Below, piece after piece: positions 45,709 through 54,539 of a DNA stretch of 64,000 bases. Position 1 is the stretch's first letter. Each line of letters starts with the position of its first letter. The notes beneath the pieces are model-generated. The model made no database searches. It had not been told where the DNA came from and saw only the letters and a list, made by a program, of their open reading frames with translations. The translations under genes were made by a program, and so were the position numbers. The DNA is from Myxococcales bacterium. Lineage in GTDB: Bacteria > Myxococcota_A > UBA796 > GCA-2862545. The DNA is taken from contig JAHQVJ010000180.1 in assembly GCA_019634415.1 (NCBI GenBank), positions 39,865 through 103,864 on the forward strand, given 5' to 3'.

Positions 45709-47189
45709 GCCCCGACGGTCTCGAGGTGCTGGCACTTCGGCCGGGGCGGACCACACCGCGGGCGCGTCCTGCGCTGCCCCAGCCCAAGGGGCCCGACTTC
45801 CTCGTGCTTCAGGTGCGCTCCGAAGAGGGCACCGTGCTCGCGCGGGTGGACGTGCCCGATCCACGTGTTCGCTCCGTGATCCTGCCCGACGGGGGCGGTA
45901 GAGCAGGGGCGCGCCCTCGAGGTGCTGTCGGGGTGACGCTGCCCTGGCCCGACGGGGCCTCGCACGTGACCGACGTCCGTGGCCAGCGTTGGGATCCGGT
46001 GAGCCAGCCGCCCCAGATCCCCGCTTCGCCTCCCGAGCGTGTGCTCGGGGACGGACCCAGCGACGAGCGTGTGGATCTGGTGATCCTGAGCGAGGGCTAC
46101 GCCAGCGCGGATCTGCCCCAGTTCGAGGCGGACGCCGCCGCGGTGGCGGCGCACATGGTGAGCCTCGAGCCGTGGTCCCGCTACCAGGGGATCCTCAACG
46201 TGTGGCGTGTGGATGTGCCCTCCAAGGACTCGGGCGTCGTGCCGGGGGCGGTCGTGGACACCGCGTTCTCGTGTTCCTACGGCTGTCGGGGCATCGCCCA
46301 GCTGATCTGCTGTGACGACGTGGCGGTGGCCACGGCGGCGGAGGAGGCGGTTCCCGGGGCGGAGGGCGTGCTCGTGCTGGTCAACGGCTCCACCTACGGG
46401 GGCTCGGGTGGCGCTGCCTACGCCACGTCCTACAACGCAGATCAGATGCTCGACGTGGCCACGCACGAGCTGGGCCACAGCTTGGCGAACCTCGAAGACG
46501 AGTACCCCTACGGAGAGCCCGATCCAAACGGGCTGACCGTGGCGTACCGCAACTGTGCGCCGAAGCCGCTCGTCTTCTGGGACGAGTGGATGGAGCCGAA
46601 GCTGGCGCACAAGGGCGTGGGTGCCTTCGACGGGTGCAGCTACGTCGGGTTGTTCGGGCCCGTCCAGGACACCTGCAAGATGGGGGTGATGGACGAGACG
46701 TTCTGTCCGGTCTGTCGGGAGTGGCTGACGGTGTCGCTCATCCAGGAGCTGCCACCGATGGCGTCGGTGGTGACGCCCCCTGTGGGAGACGTCTTGATGC
46801 TTGGTGACGAGGTCGAGGATCTGGTGCAGGTGGAGATCGCTCCCGTGCTCGACGACGAGTTGATCGAGATCACCTGGACGCTGGACGGACTCCCGCTCGA
46901 TCTCGAGGGTCCCCTCGTCGACCTTGGCTGCGGCATGGTGCCCGGTGGAGAGCTTCGGGTGCACGTGCGCGACACCACCACCTGGGTACGCATGTTCGCG
47001 AACGACGTGGACTTGGAGGTGGAGCTCGGTCCCTGGACGGTGAGCACGGCGCTGTGCGGCTCGGCGATCGACACGGGAGGAGGAGACGAGCCGAAGGTGG
47101 AGGAGGACGGCTGTGGGGGCTGCCAGGGGAGCAATGCCGCCCTGCTCGCACCCTTCTTGCTCTTCGGGATGAGGCGACGCTCCGCTTGA
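45642..47189 (+). CDS. M64-family (IgA-peptidase-like) exported metallopeptidase with C-terminal sorting signal
   Basis: A 515-residue protein. The body matches peptidase M64: DLVILSEGYASADLPQFEAD, YQGILNVWRVDVPSKDSGV, CSYGCRGIAQLICCDD, VNGSTYGGSGG and H275-E-L-G-H279 with SLANLEDEY. An Ig-like segment and then DGCGGCQGS, a hydrophobic helix and MRRRSA form a MYXO-CTERM-like end, so surface attachment is likely. Start: GTG 45642, 5 bases after TGGAGG; ATG 45648 is two codons later. The signal peptide is MLLWGLSVAMGAE. Confidence 0.88.
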   Translation: MSMLLWGLSVAMGAEVRALVEVSPDGLEVLALRPGRTTPRARPALPQPKGPDFLVLQVRSEEGTVLARVDVPDPRVRSVILPDGGGRAGARPRGAVGVTLPWPDGASHVTDVRGQRWDPVSQPPQIPASPPERVLGDGPSDERVDLVILSEGYASADLPQFEADAAAVAAHMVSLEPWSRYQGILNVWRVDVPSKDSGVVPGAVVDTAFSCSYGCRGIAQLICCDDVAVATAAEEAVPGAEGVLVLVNGSTYGGSGGAAYATSYNADQMLDVATHELGHSLANLEDEYPYGEPDPNGLTVAYRNCAPKPLVFWDEWMEPKLAHKGVGAFDGCSYVGLFGPVQDTCKMGVMDETFCPVCREWLTVSLIQELPPMASVVTPPVGDVLMLGDEVEDLVQVEIAPVLDDELIEITWTLDGLPLDLEGPLVDLGCGMVPGGELRVHVRDTTTWVRMFANDVDLEVELGPWTVSTALCGSAIDTGGGDEPKVEEDGCGGCQGSNAALLAPFLLFGMRRRSA

Positions 47190-47222
47190 GGCTCGGGCGA
47201 GCCCGTCGTGGTACACCGAGAC

Positions 47223-47660
47223 ATGCTCACCTTCGCTGCCTTGCTCCTCACCCTCGGCCTTCCCGCAGAGGGGCGCCCCGCCAGCGGTCAGACGTCCGTG
47301 GTGGTGGTGATGAAGATGGCCCGCTGTGCGGTGTGTGTGGCCCAGATCCGGGCCCTCGCCGCCGCCAAGCTCGGTGTTCCGCTGATGGGGATCACCCACG
47401 ACTCCAGACAGGCCGCCGCGCAGGTCACCGCGGTCACCGGCGTGCGCACCTTCAGCCACGCCGAGGGCATCCGCTCCATGGGCCTGTGGCTCGCGGACGC
47501 GGGGATCGCCCAGCCCGCCGTCGTGGTCTACGACCGCTGCGGAGACGAGGCCGGTCGCATCGTCGGTCGACGGCCCGGGGTCGACGTGACCCAGGCCGTG
47601 CGTCGGTTGGTGGTGGAGGCCGACGCCGTGGCGCAGTGTCGCCCCGAGGACGTCTCCTAG
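47223..47660 (+). CDS. Exported thioredoxin-like protein with CxxC
   Basis: A 145-residue protein with a signal peptide ending PAEG. SVVVVMKMARCAVCVAQIRAL holds a CAVC redox pair at the start of a helix, as in thioredoxin/redoxin folds, followed by a VTAVTGVRTFSHAEG segment and the VVVYDRCGDEAG strand. It may be a periplasmic redox protein or cytochrome-assembly factor (inferred). A GTG at 47208 is an in-frame alternative start. Its last 4 bases overlap the convergent gene. Confidence 0.65.
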   Translation: MLTFAALLLTLGLPAEGRPASGQTSVVVVMKMARCAVCVAQIRALAAAKLGVPLMGITHDSRQAAAQVTAVTGVRTFSHAEGIRSMGLWLADAGIAQPAVVVYDRCGDEAGRIVGRRPGVDVTQAVRRLVVEADAVAQCRPEDVS

Positions 47661-49354
47661 GCCGAGGTGGCGTCGCCGGTTCGGTGTCGCCGTGCGAGAC
47701 CTACGAGCAGGATCAGGAACCAGCCCGGCACCACGGCCACGCTCGTGCAGCCGCAGTCCACGTCCGACGAGCATCCGCTCGAGTCGTTCGAGCAGCCAGA
47801 CGAGCTCAGGCTCCGGACACCCTCCACCACGATGGTTCCCTCCGATACGCCTCCGTCGTCGTCGACCAGGCGGACGGTGACGTCCCACCGCCGCTGTCGC
47901 GGAACCACACCCGACAGGCGACCTGTCTCGGACAGGGTCAGGAAATCTGGTCCGTCCAGGAGCTCGAAGGTGACGGCGTCCTCACCGGGATCCTCGTAGG
48001 ACAGCTCCACGCTGTGTTCGCGATCGATCAAGAACAGGTAGGCATCGTCGCCGCGCAGGATCGGAGGCACGTTGACGACCTCCACGCTGCCCTCGTACAC
48101 CACCTGAGGCGGGTGGTCGGCGTTGAATCCGGTCGCTGATCCGTCCTCGGGGGACTGCATCACCCGGATGGTGGCCGTGCCGCTTTGGGCGAAGATGCAG
48201 GTGGCCGAGTCGCCGTAGCCGTTGCACTGCACCAAGGGTTCCGTGCCGCCCTCGATGAACAGGGCCACTCCGGGGCAGGCACCCGACAGCGTCACACTGG
48301 CGCTGCTTCCCTCGTCGACGCGCGCGGGGTGCACGAGATCGAGGGGCACATCGTCCACGATCTGGGAGCAGTCGTTGTCGAGCCCGTCGCAGATCTCGTC
48401 GATGCCTGGGTGGAGATCGACGTCGCCGTCGTCGCAGTCCCCCTGCTCCGACGTGTAGCCGTCGCCATCGGCGTCGCCCCGACAGCCCACGACTTCGAGC
48501 AGCGCGTACTCGAGGGAGCCGACGTACACGACGCTGGCGCAGTCCGAGTCCGCCAGGGGAGCGGCGGTCGCCAGCACGAAGCCCTCGGGCGACGGGTAGG
48601 TGTGCCACCAGCCCGACGACAGCGTCGAGCGCACCCCGAGGGTAGTGCTGGTGCTCGCCAGCAGGTCTGGTCGGCCGTCTCCATCGACGTCGGCCGACAG
48701 TAGCTGGGGCACCTCCCCGACCAGCACCGCCAGCGATCCGTCGAGGGCCGAGATGCTCTCGGAGCGGTCGCCGGCGTAGTAGAAGCGATCGGCGTCGCCC
48801 ACCAGATCCCGGAGATCCTCCAGCAAGGGGGTGTCGGTGACGGATCCGTCGTCCACCCGAACGGTCTGCGTGCCAGGAATGGACAGCGCGATCGCGTCAT
48901 CGGTCTCGGCGAGCAGCCGCGCGGCGACGAGCGTGGGACCCTCGCGCTGCAGGCCGTTTGCGGAGGTGTAGCGGTGGGTCTCGTCGTCGATCACCAGCAG
49001 CACACCGCCGCGGCGCGAGGGGAGTAGCGCCGAGCAAGGAGCGTCCGCCACCGACGCCGGGGTACCCAGGCTCGCTCCGTCGAAGGGCGTCACCCAGGTC
49101 TGCCCCTGGCCACAGCTGAGGAGCGCCTCTCCGCCGTCGAGCCAGGCCACGAGGTCGGAGCCGAGCTCCGAGGTGTGCAGCAGCACGCCCGTGGTCACCT
49201 CGTAGATCTCCACGCCGCCGTGGGAGCTCCCGATCGCCAACCAGCCGCCCGTGGGAGTCCCCACGAGGTCAGCGCTGGCGGGGGCGAGGGTGGTGGTGGT
49301 GAGGGCCGGTGCAGCCAGATCCCAGGCGAGTGCTGTGCTGGCGATGAACCACAC
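47657..49354 (-). CDS. MopE-type metal-binding repeat protein with C-terminal sorting signal
   Basis: A 565-residue exported protein. GTG 49354 has a perfect AGGAGG 5 bases upstream and starts a signal peptide (WFIASTALAWDLAAPA). The N-terminal half has propeller-like segments and one FG-GAP-like DVDGDGRPDLLAS. GDADGDGYTSEQGDCDD followed by LHPGIDEICDGLDNDC is the MopE metal-binding motif. Ig/cadherin-like domains follow, then SSDVDCGCTS, a helix and RRHR, again a MYXO-CTERM-like end. Probably a surface protein of unknown ligand. Confidence 0.85.
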   Translation of the reverse strand: MWFIASTALAWDLAAPALTTTTLAPASADLVGTPTGGWLAIGSSHGGVEIYEVTTGVLLHTSELGSDLVAWLDGGEALLSCGQGQTWVTPFDGASLGTPASVADAPCSALLPSRRGGVLLVIDDETHRYTSANGLQREGPTLVAARLLAETDDAIALSIPGTQTVRVDDGSVTDTPLLEDLRDLVGDADRFYYAGDRSESISALDGSLAVLVGEVPQLLSADVDGDGRPDLLASTSTTLGVRSTLSSGWWHTYPSPEGFVLATAAPLADSDCASVVYVGSLEYALLEVVGCRGDADGDGYTSEQGDCDDGDVDLHPGIDEICDGLDNDCSQIVDDVPLDLVHPARVDEGSSASVTLSGACPGVALFIEGGTEPLVQCNGYGDSATCIFAQSGTATIRVMQSPEDGSATGFNADHPPQVVYEGSVEVVNVPPILRGDDAYLFLIDREHSVELSYEDPGEDAVTFELLDGPDFLTLSETGRLSGVVPRQRRWDVTVRLVDDDGGVSEGTIVVEGVRSLSSSGCSNDSSGCSSDVDCGCTSVAVVPGWFLILLVGLARRHRTGDATSA

Positions 49355-49412
49355 GGAGGCCTCCTGTCGTCGTGTACCCACGTCCCAGTGAGTGCAGGTC
49401 TCGGATCCGTTA

Positions 49413-49432
49413 TTGGTTGGTCAACCAACCAA
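49413..49432. promoter_or_regulatory. Palindromic TetR operator
   Basis: TTGGTTGGT and ACCAACCAA are perfect 9-base inverted arms around CA, ending 9 bases before the tetR ATG and touching its ribosome binding site. Position and symmetry fit an autoregulatory TetR-family operator that would also control the downstream permease. Confidence 0.75.
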
Positions 49433-49441
49433 GAGGGCTCG

Positions 49442-50035
49442 ATGTCGCGATCCAGGGGAGCAGAGGCCGACGAGCGCAGGCAGGCCTTCGTGGACGGCCT
49501 GCGGGTGACGATGGCGGAGCGTGGCTACGACGGTGCCTCGGTGGCGGTCGTGGCGCGACAGGCCGGGCTGGCGCCTGGGTTGCTGCACTACTACTTCCCG
49601 TCGAAGCGAGCGCTGTTGATCGCGCTGATCGCGGATCTGGGCACCTCGCTTCACCGTCGGGTGGCCCAGCGCCTCGCCGACGCTCGCGGGCCCGCCGAGC
49701 GACTGCGCGCCGTGGTGCATGCAGCGCTGGCGCTGGGCGACGACGCGGATCCTGCGGCGGTACGCTGCTGGGTGTGGGCCGGGGCGGAGGCGCTGCGACA
49801 TCCGGAGGTGGCCGAGGCGTGGTCTCGCCAGATCGACGCCCTCCTGGACCTACTCACCGACGAGTTCATGGCCGCTTCAGTGGAGGAGCCGGAGGCAGCT
49901 GCGTCGGCGCTTCTGGCGGCCCTCGTGGGCTGCTGGCAGCTGGGCACTGCGGCGCCGGGCCGGATCCCCGCCGGGCGGGCGGCCGCCACGGTGCATCGCA
50001 TGCTCGACGGGCTGCTCGCGGGGGAGGACTCGTGA
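49442..50035 (+). CDS. TetR-family transcriptional repressor (BetI-like)
   Basis: A 197-residue protein with GAGGG 4 bases before the ATG. The N-terminal HTH (GYDGASVAVVARQAGLAPGLLHYYFPSKRALL) is typical of TetR and closest in look to the BetI branch. The C-terminal helical domain would bind an unknown ligand. It overlaps the permease gene by GTGA, so it probably controls that permease and itself through the palindrome just upstream. Confidence 0.9.
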   Translation: MSRSRGAEADERRQAFVDGLRVTMAERGYDGASVAVVARQAGLAPGLLHYYFPSKRALLIALIADLGTSLHRRVAQRLADARGPAERLRAVVHAALALGDDADPAAVRCWVWAGAEALRHPEVAEAWSRQIDALLDLLTDEFMAASVEEPEAAASALLAALVGCWQLGTAAPGRIPAGRAAATVHRMLDGLLAGEDS

Positions 50036-51219
50036 CGACCAGGGCCAAGCTGTGGCTGCTGTGCAGCCTGTACTTCAGCCAAGGGCTGCCCTTCGGCTTC
50101 TTCACCTTGGCGGTGCCGGTGGTGCTGCGCAACCAGGGGGTGTCGCTGGAGGGGGTGGGAGCGAGCAGCCTCCTGCTGCTTCCCTGGGCGCTGAAGTTCC
50201 TGTGGTCTCCGCTGGTGGATCGCACGGGGCGTCGCTCGCGCTGGATCCTGATCCTGCAGGCGGTGAGCGTGTGCCTGTTCGTGGCCCTCGGGGTGCTCCC
50301 GCAGGACCGGAGCACGGAGCTGCTGATGCTCGGCATGGTGCTGTCGGCCTGGCTCGCGGCCACCCAGGACATCGCCACGGACGGGCTGGCGACCTCGCTG
50401 CTGAGCGCCGAGGAGCGTGGCTTGGGCAACGGCCTGCAGGTGGCGGGCTATCGACTGGGGATGATCGTGGGGGGTGGGGGACTGCTCGTCCTGTTCGCCC
50501 GTGGCGGCTGGTCCCTCACGTTCTTGGCGATGGCCGTTCTGCTTGCTCTGGCGAGCGGGCCGCTGCTGGCGACGACGACGCTGCCTCCCTCTCCGGCGAC
50601 GGCCCTTCGGCTGCGCGACGTGCTGGCCTCCGGCCTGCGGCCAGGCATGGCGGGCTGGATGGGGCTGCTCGCGGTGTACAAGGGCGGTCAGTCCATGGCA
50701 TCGGCGATGGTGCGCCCCTACCTGGTGGATGGCGGCTGGTCGCTGGATGGGCTGGGCGCCACGCTGGGGCTGCTCGGATCGACGGTGGGGCTGCTCGGGG
50801 CGGTATTGGGAGGCCTGATGGTGCATCGACTGGGCCGGCGCGGCGGCCTGGTGGCCTTCGGTCTGCTCCAGACGGCGTCGGTGGCGGCCATCGCGATGGT
50901 GGCGGCCCTGGGCTTCACGGGTACCGGCTTCATGGTGGCAGCCCTCGGCGAGGACTTCGCCTCGGGCACGGCCACGGCGGTGCTCTTCACCTCGATGATG
51001 GATCGGTGCCGCTTGGGGCTGGAGTCCACCGACTACACGGTGCAGGCCTCGTGGGTGGTGATCTGGGTCGGGGTGGCGAGCGCGGTGTCGGGGGCGGTGG
51101 CCGGTAGCCTCGGCTACACGGCCTGCTTCGCCCTGGCCACGGTGGCCTCGCTGGGAGCGGTGGCGCTGGTGCCCTGGGTGGTCGTGCCCGAGCCGGCTCG
51201 CGCTCCGGACGGGTCATGA
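50032..51219 (+). CDS. AmpG-like MFS permease
   Basis: A 395-residue protein with about 12 helices. SLYFSQGLPFGFFTLAVPVV, LPWALKFLWSPLVDR and ATQDIATDGLA are the AmpG-branch signatures. GTG 50032 has GGAGG 4 bases upstream and overlaps the tetR stop. Repressor plus permease looks like an inducible uptake or efflux pair; substrate unknown. Confidence 0.88.
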   Translation: MTTRAKLWLLCSLYFSQGLPFGFFTLAVPVVLRNQGVSLEGVGASSLLLLPWALKFLWSPLVDRTGRRSRWILILQAVSVCLFVALGVLPQDRSTELLMLGMVLSAWLAATQDIATDGLATSLLSAEERGLGNGLQVAGYRLGMIVGGGGLLVLFARGGWSLTFLAMAVLLALASGPLLATTTLPPSPATALRLRDVLASGLRPGMAGWMGLLAVYKGGQSMASAMVRPYLVDGGWSLDGLGATLGLLGSTVGLLGAVLGGLMVHRLGRRGGLVAFGLLQTASVAAIAMVAALGFTGTGFMVAALGEDFASGTATAVLFTSMMDRCRLGLESTDYTVQASWVVIWVGVASAVSGAVAGSLGYTACFALATVASLGAVALVPWVVVPEPARAPDGS

Positions 51220-51248
51220 CCGATGCCTGTCGGGCGTGCGACCCGTCC
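51207..51248. terminator. Inverted repeat between convergent genes
   Basis: GGACGGGTC (51207-51215) and GACCCGTCC (51240-51248) are perfect 9-bp arms around a 24-base loop spanning the permease stop, just before the end of the convergent gene. Possible bidirectional terminator; no U-run. Confidence 0.35.
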
Positions 51249-51251
51249 AGC

Positions 51252-54200
51252 TCACTGCTGCGGTTGCTCGAGGTCCAACATGGTGGGCCCGGCAGGCATC
51301 CACCGATACGCCGGCCACGAGCGCATGGACTCGATGTGGGTCTCGGAGGTGGTCGTCAGCGGCAGCACGGATCTTGCCGCCAAGCTCGCATCGGCCTCGC
51401 CCTCTGGAGCCTCCTGCCACACCTCCGAGGTCACGACGAAGAGTCGCGGCTCTGCGGCTCGCAGGCCTCCGGGTGGCGTCTGGAAGAGCATGCCTGCCCG
51501 ATCGATCTGGAGCTCGTGACCGGGTTCCAGGCGCACGATGTCGCCGGCCCGCAGGATGGTCCCCGGAGCAAGGGGAGCCCAGTCGCGGGCCCCAGCGGTG
51601 CGGACGACGACCGCTCCCGCGGTGGACAGCACGGAGCCTCCGTCAGCCCAGGCGACGTATTGCCGCGTATCGGTAGGCCCCTCCGAGGGGTCCCCGCAGC
51701 ACAGCAGATCATCGGTGCACCGGGGGTCGCACATGGGCGGCCACGAGGGGCAGGCCGCGGCGTCCTTGATACAAGCGCGCGCCTCGCCGATGGTCACCAT
51801 CCCGCACCACTCATGGGGGCAGAGCGGATCGTCGGCGTCGTTGTTCGGGGGCACGTCGATGTCGGGGACCCTCCCGTCGGGGTTGTTGACCACCTGACCG
51901 AGCACCAGCGAGCGCTGGTCGCGCCGCTCGGAGGGTGCCGAGGCCACGGTCAGCCCTCCGGGACCACAGGTGAGGGTGACACCCTGCGACGCCATGGGCA
52001 CCACCATGCGACTGCACTCCTGCTCGTAGGTGAGCGGCTCGCCGGGGAGCGTGGGTCGTAGCCTCAGCGGCGTGCCCGGCAGGGCATCGGACGACACTCC
52101 CTGCAGCAGAAACTGCGGGCTCGTCAGGAGCGCACCGCACAGTCGGCGTGTGCCTGCCTGAAGCGCGGTCGCCTCCGACGCGGGCGTGAGCAGCCCCGTG
52201 ACCCCGAACAACGGGGCGAATGCCTGGTTCTCCTCGAGGGTCAGCGGCGAGGGATCGGACACGAGCCGGTCCTTGAGAGCCCGAACGACGTCCTGCACGG
52301 TGGCAGACGGCGTGCTCCGCGCCTCGTCGAGCAGCACCGAGACGAAGTCGTCGCTCACGTCCACACCAGGAGGTCGGCACTGCCCCACCGCATCCTCCCA
52401 CGCCAACAGCCCTTGGAATCCGACCTCCTCGCCCCCTGGCTGTGCCTCACTCAGGTACTGCCCGAGGGACTCGATGAGGGCATCGCTGGGGTAGGCGCGT
52501 CCGTCGGGCGCCCAGGGCGTCTCGGGCCATCCCAGGGCCAGGTGGGTCGCGCGCAGCAGCGATGACGCTGAGCGGCGATGCAGCACCTCACCCACGCTGT
52601 TGTTGTGCTCTTGGCGGAACGCTGGGCGAGCTTCCTCGGTGGACACGCGGAGGCCCACCAGATCCTCTTGCACCCACGGATCGAGGGCCAAGGGCAGGGT
52701 GAACAGCTCGCGGCCGGCGGTGTCCGGTGGATTGCGCGCGAAGTGGGTCGACGCCACGATGCGCGTCAGGACCGTGCGCAGGGACCAGCGCCCGTGGCGT
52801 CGCGGCGTGTCGGGTTGCAGGAAGTTCCACTCCGTCAGCCAGCCACGGACCCAGCGCTGCCCGCGGGTTCGCGGGTAGTAGTTGGCGATGGTCAGCGGTG
52901 CGCCCATCACCTCCTCCCAGATGTCGCTGGTGGCCTTCTGGGCGACGAGGAAGGCCAACGCAGCCTCCCCGTCCACGTCGGGCTGAGTCTGACACTCGGC
53001 GGTGCAACCCGAGCAGCCCGATGCCTGCGGCATGCCGTCGATCCAGGCACGGACGGTGTCGTCCAGCCCCTCCACCACGCTCCCCGAGGGGGGCATCACC
53101 AGGTAGTCGTCTCCATCGGTGTCACCATCACCATCGGTGTCGATCACGTCGTCCACCAGGTGGAGCAGGGTGCTCTGGCTCGCATTGCCCGGCATGACAC
53201 GCACCACGGAGCTCGGGGTGTCCACCGTGTAGGGGTAGATGGCTGGAATGCGCACCACGAAGTCCTTCCAGGCGTCCGAGTCGAAGTCGACGCCGGCAGC
53301 TGGCGACGAGCTGTCGTGGCACGGACCGTATGCGCAGCTCGTTCGTAGCTGTGCGACGACCGCGTCCTCGCGTGCCTGCTGTGCGTCCGTCAGCGTGGGC
53401 TCACTGTCTCCTGGGTCGCACGACGCGCAGGCCGTACAGTTGGCGTCGTTGGCGGACGTGCGCCGGTAGCCTTCGGCTCGAAGCCTGTCGTAGCCGGCCT
53501 TCAAGCGCGCATCGAGATCGAAGAGGGCGGACGACGCCGAGCCAGACCATCCGGCGATCCGGGCCTGCGCGTGGGGAATGCGGCCGCTCACGTCGGTGAT
53601 GTCGGTGTGTGCTCGGCTCGCGTCGAAGGTGCCGCAGTCATCCAGGCCCCAGGGACCGGGGAACTCCGGGTCGTGGTCTCCGGAGGGGCAACCTCCGCCG
53701 AGCGGGCGCAGACACTGGAAGAACGTCTGTAGCGCTCGATCGTCTCCAAGCCCCTCGGGCGTGCCGAACGCCGCCCGATCGTGGGCCCCGTAGGCGGGAT
53801 GGGTGCGGTCCCAGTCCGTGACCAGATCGAGGTCGTCGGGATCCACCAGGGCTCGCTCGAAGGTCCCGTCCATCATCGCCGTCGGCTGTCCACGCACCCG
53901 CTCACCGGTGACGGAGCGCTCGCTGTTGTGGCAGCGCAGACAGGCGTGCTGGCGGTTCAGGAACACGCGCTGGAAGCTCGCCGACAGATCGCGCTCCTGG
54001 AGCTCCTCGGTGATCTCGGCGCCCTGCAGGGGCCTGCCCGTCAGCGCGAAGAGATGGGCCCGGTACAGCGGGAACAGATCATCGGTGGCCAGGGCGGAGC
54101 GCAACACGTGACGCATGTTGAACTCGGCGGGCGCCCCGGGGGCGAGATCGCCGGGCGGCTGGTCTCGGATGTGCTCCGCCAGCGCGGGATCGGAGTAGGA

Positions 54201-54539
54201 GACGAAGGGTGTGTAGCAGTCGGCCTGCGACTTGACGCCCGTCCGCTGAACCTCGAGGCGATCCATGAGCACGTTCGACCAGTGATCGAGGAACTCGGGC
54301 TGCTCCATGAGGCCCTGGGCCACGGTCGCCTTGCCCACGCGGTCCGTCAGCTGCGCGAGCACACGGACCTCCTCGCTGCTTCGCGGCTGCCGCCCGTGCA
54401 GTGCCGGCACCACCTGCCGGACCCACGCCGCCTCTGGAGCGGGATCGTCCTCGATCTGAGGGCAGGCGTTGCAGGATGCCATGGCGATCAGCAGCACGGT
54501 GCGGAGGAGTCCGTGCAGACGGTTGGTCGACTGTGTCAT
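51252..54539 (-). CDS. Lipoprotein with multiple c-type heme-like motifs (DUF1549/PSCyt-like)
   Basis: A 1095-residue lipoprotein (lipobox MASC). HACLRCHNSERS is a CxxCH heme site; SCAYGPCHDSSSPAAGVDF is a CX4CH variant of the planctomycete-type cytochrome C motif, and further Cys pairs follow (CTACASC, CSGCTAEC). A DTDGDGDTDGDD Ca-type motif lies near the middle. A helical region with WSNVLMDRLEVQR and TRIVASTHFARNPPD recalls DUF1549/DUF1588-type domains. The C-terminal part includes a Cys-rich stretch (CDPRCTDDLLCC) and an FecR-like segment (GTILRAGDIVRLEPG). It is coupled (ATGA) to the DUF1501 gene, the usual partner in this system. Function unestablished. Confidence 0.8.
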   Translation of the reverse strand: MTQSTNRLHGLLRTVLLIAMASCNACPQIEDDPAPEAAWVRQVVPALHGRQPRSSEEVRVLAQLTDRVGKATVAQGLMEQPEFLDHWSNVLMDRLEVQRTGVKSQADCYTPFVSYSDPALAEHIRDQPPGDLAPGAPAEFNMRHVLRSALATDDLFPLYRAHLFALTGRPLQGAEITEELQERDLSASFQRVFLNRQHACLRCHNSERSVTGERVRGQPTAMMDGTFERALVDPDDLDLVTDWDRTHPAYGAHDRAAFGTPEGLGDDRALQTFFQCLRPLGGGCPSGDHDPEFPGPWGLDDCGTFDASRAHTDITDVSGRIPHAQARIAGWSGSASSALFDLDARLKAGYDRLRAEGYRRTSANDANCTACASCDPGDSEPTLTDAQQAREDAVVAQLRTSCAYGPCHDSSSPAAGVDFDSDAWKDFVVRIPAIYPYTVDTPSSVVRVMPGNASQSTLLHLVDDVIDTDGDGDTDGDDYLVMPPSGSVVEGLDDTVRAWIDGMPQASGCSGCTAECQTQPDVDGEAALAFLVAQKATSDIWEEVMGAPLTIANYYPRTRGQRWVRGWLTEWNFLQPDTPRRHGRWSLRTVLTRIVASTHFARNPPDTAGRELFTLPLALDPWVQEDLVGLRVSTEEARPAFRQEHNNSVGEVLHRRSASSLLRATHLALGWPETPWAPDGRAYPSDALIESLGQYLSEAQPGGEEVGFQGLLAWEDAVGQCRPPGVDVSDDFVSVLLDEARSTPSATVQDVVRALKDRLVSDPSPLTLEENQAFAPLFGVTGLLTPASEATALQAGTRRLCGALLTSPQFLLQGVSSDALPGTPLRLRPTLPGEPLTYEQECSRMVVPMASQGVTLTCGPGGLTVASAPSERRDQRSLVLGQVVNNPDGRVPDIDVPPNNDADDPLCPHEWCGMVTIGEARACIKDAAACPSWPPMCDPRCTDDLLCCGDPSEGPTDTRQYVAWADGGSVLSTAGAVVVRTAGARDWAPLAPGTILRAGDIVRLEPGHELQIDRAGMLFQTPPGGLRAAEPRLFVVTSEVWQEAPEGEADASLAARSVLPLTTTSETHIESMRSWPAYRWMPAGPTMLDLEQPQQ

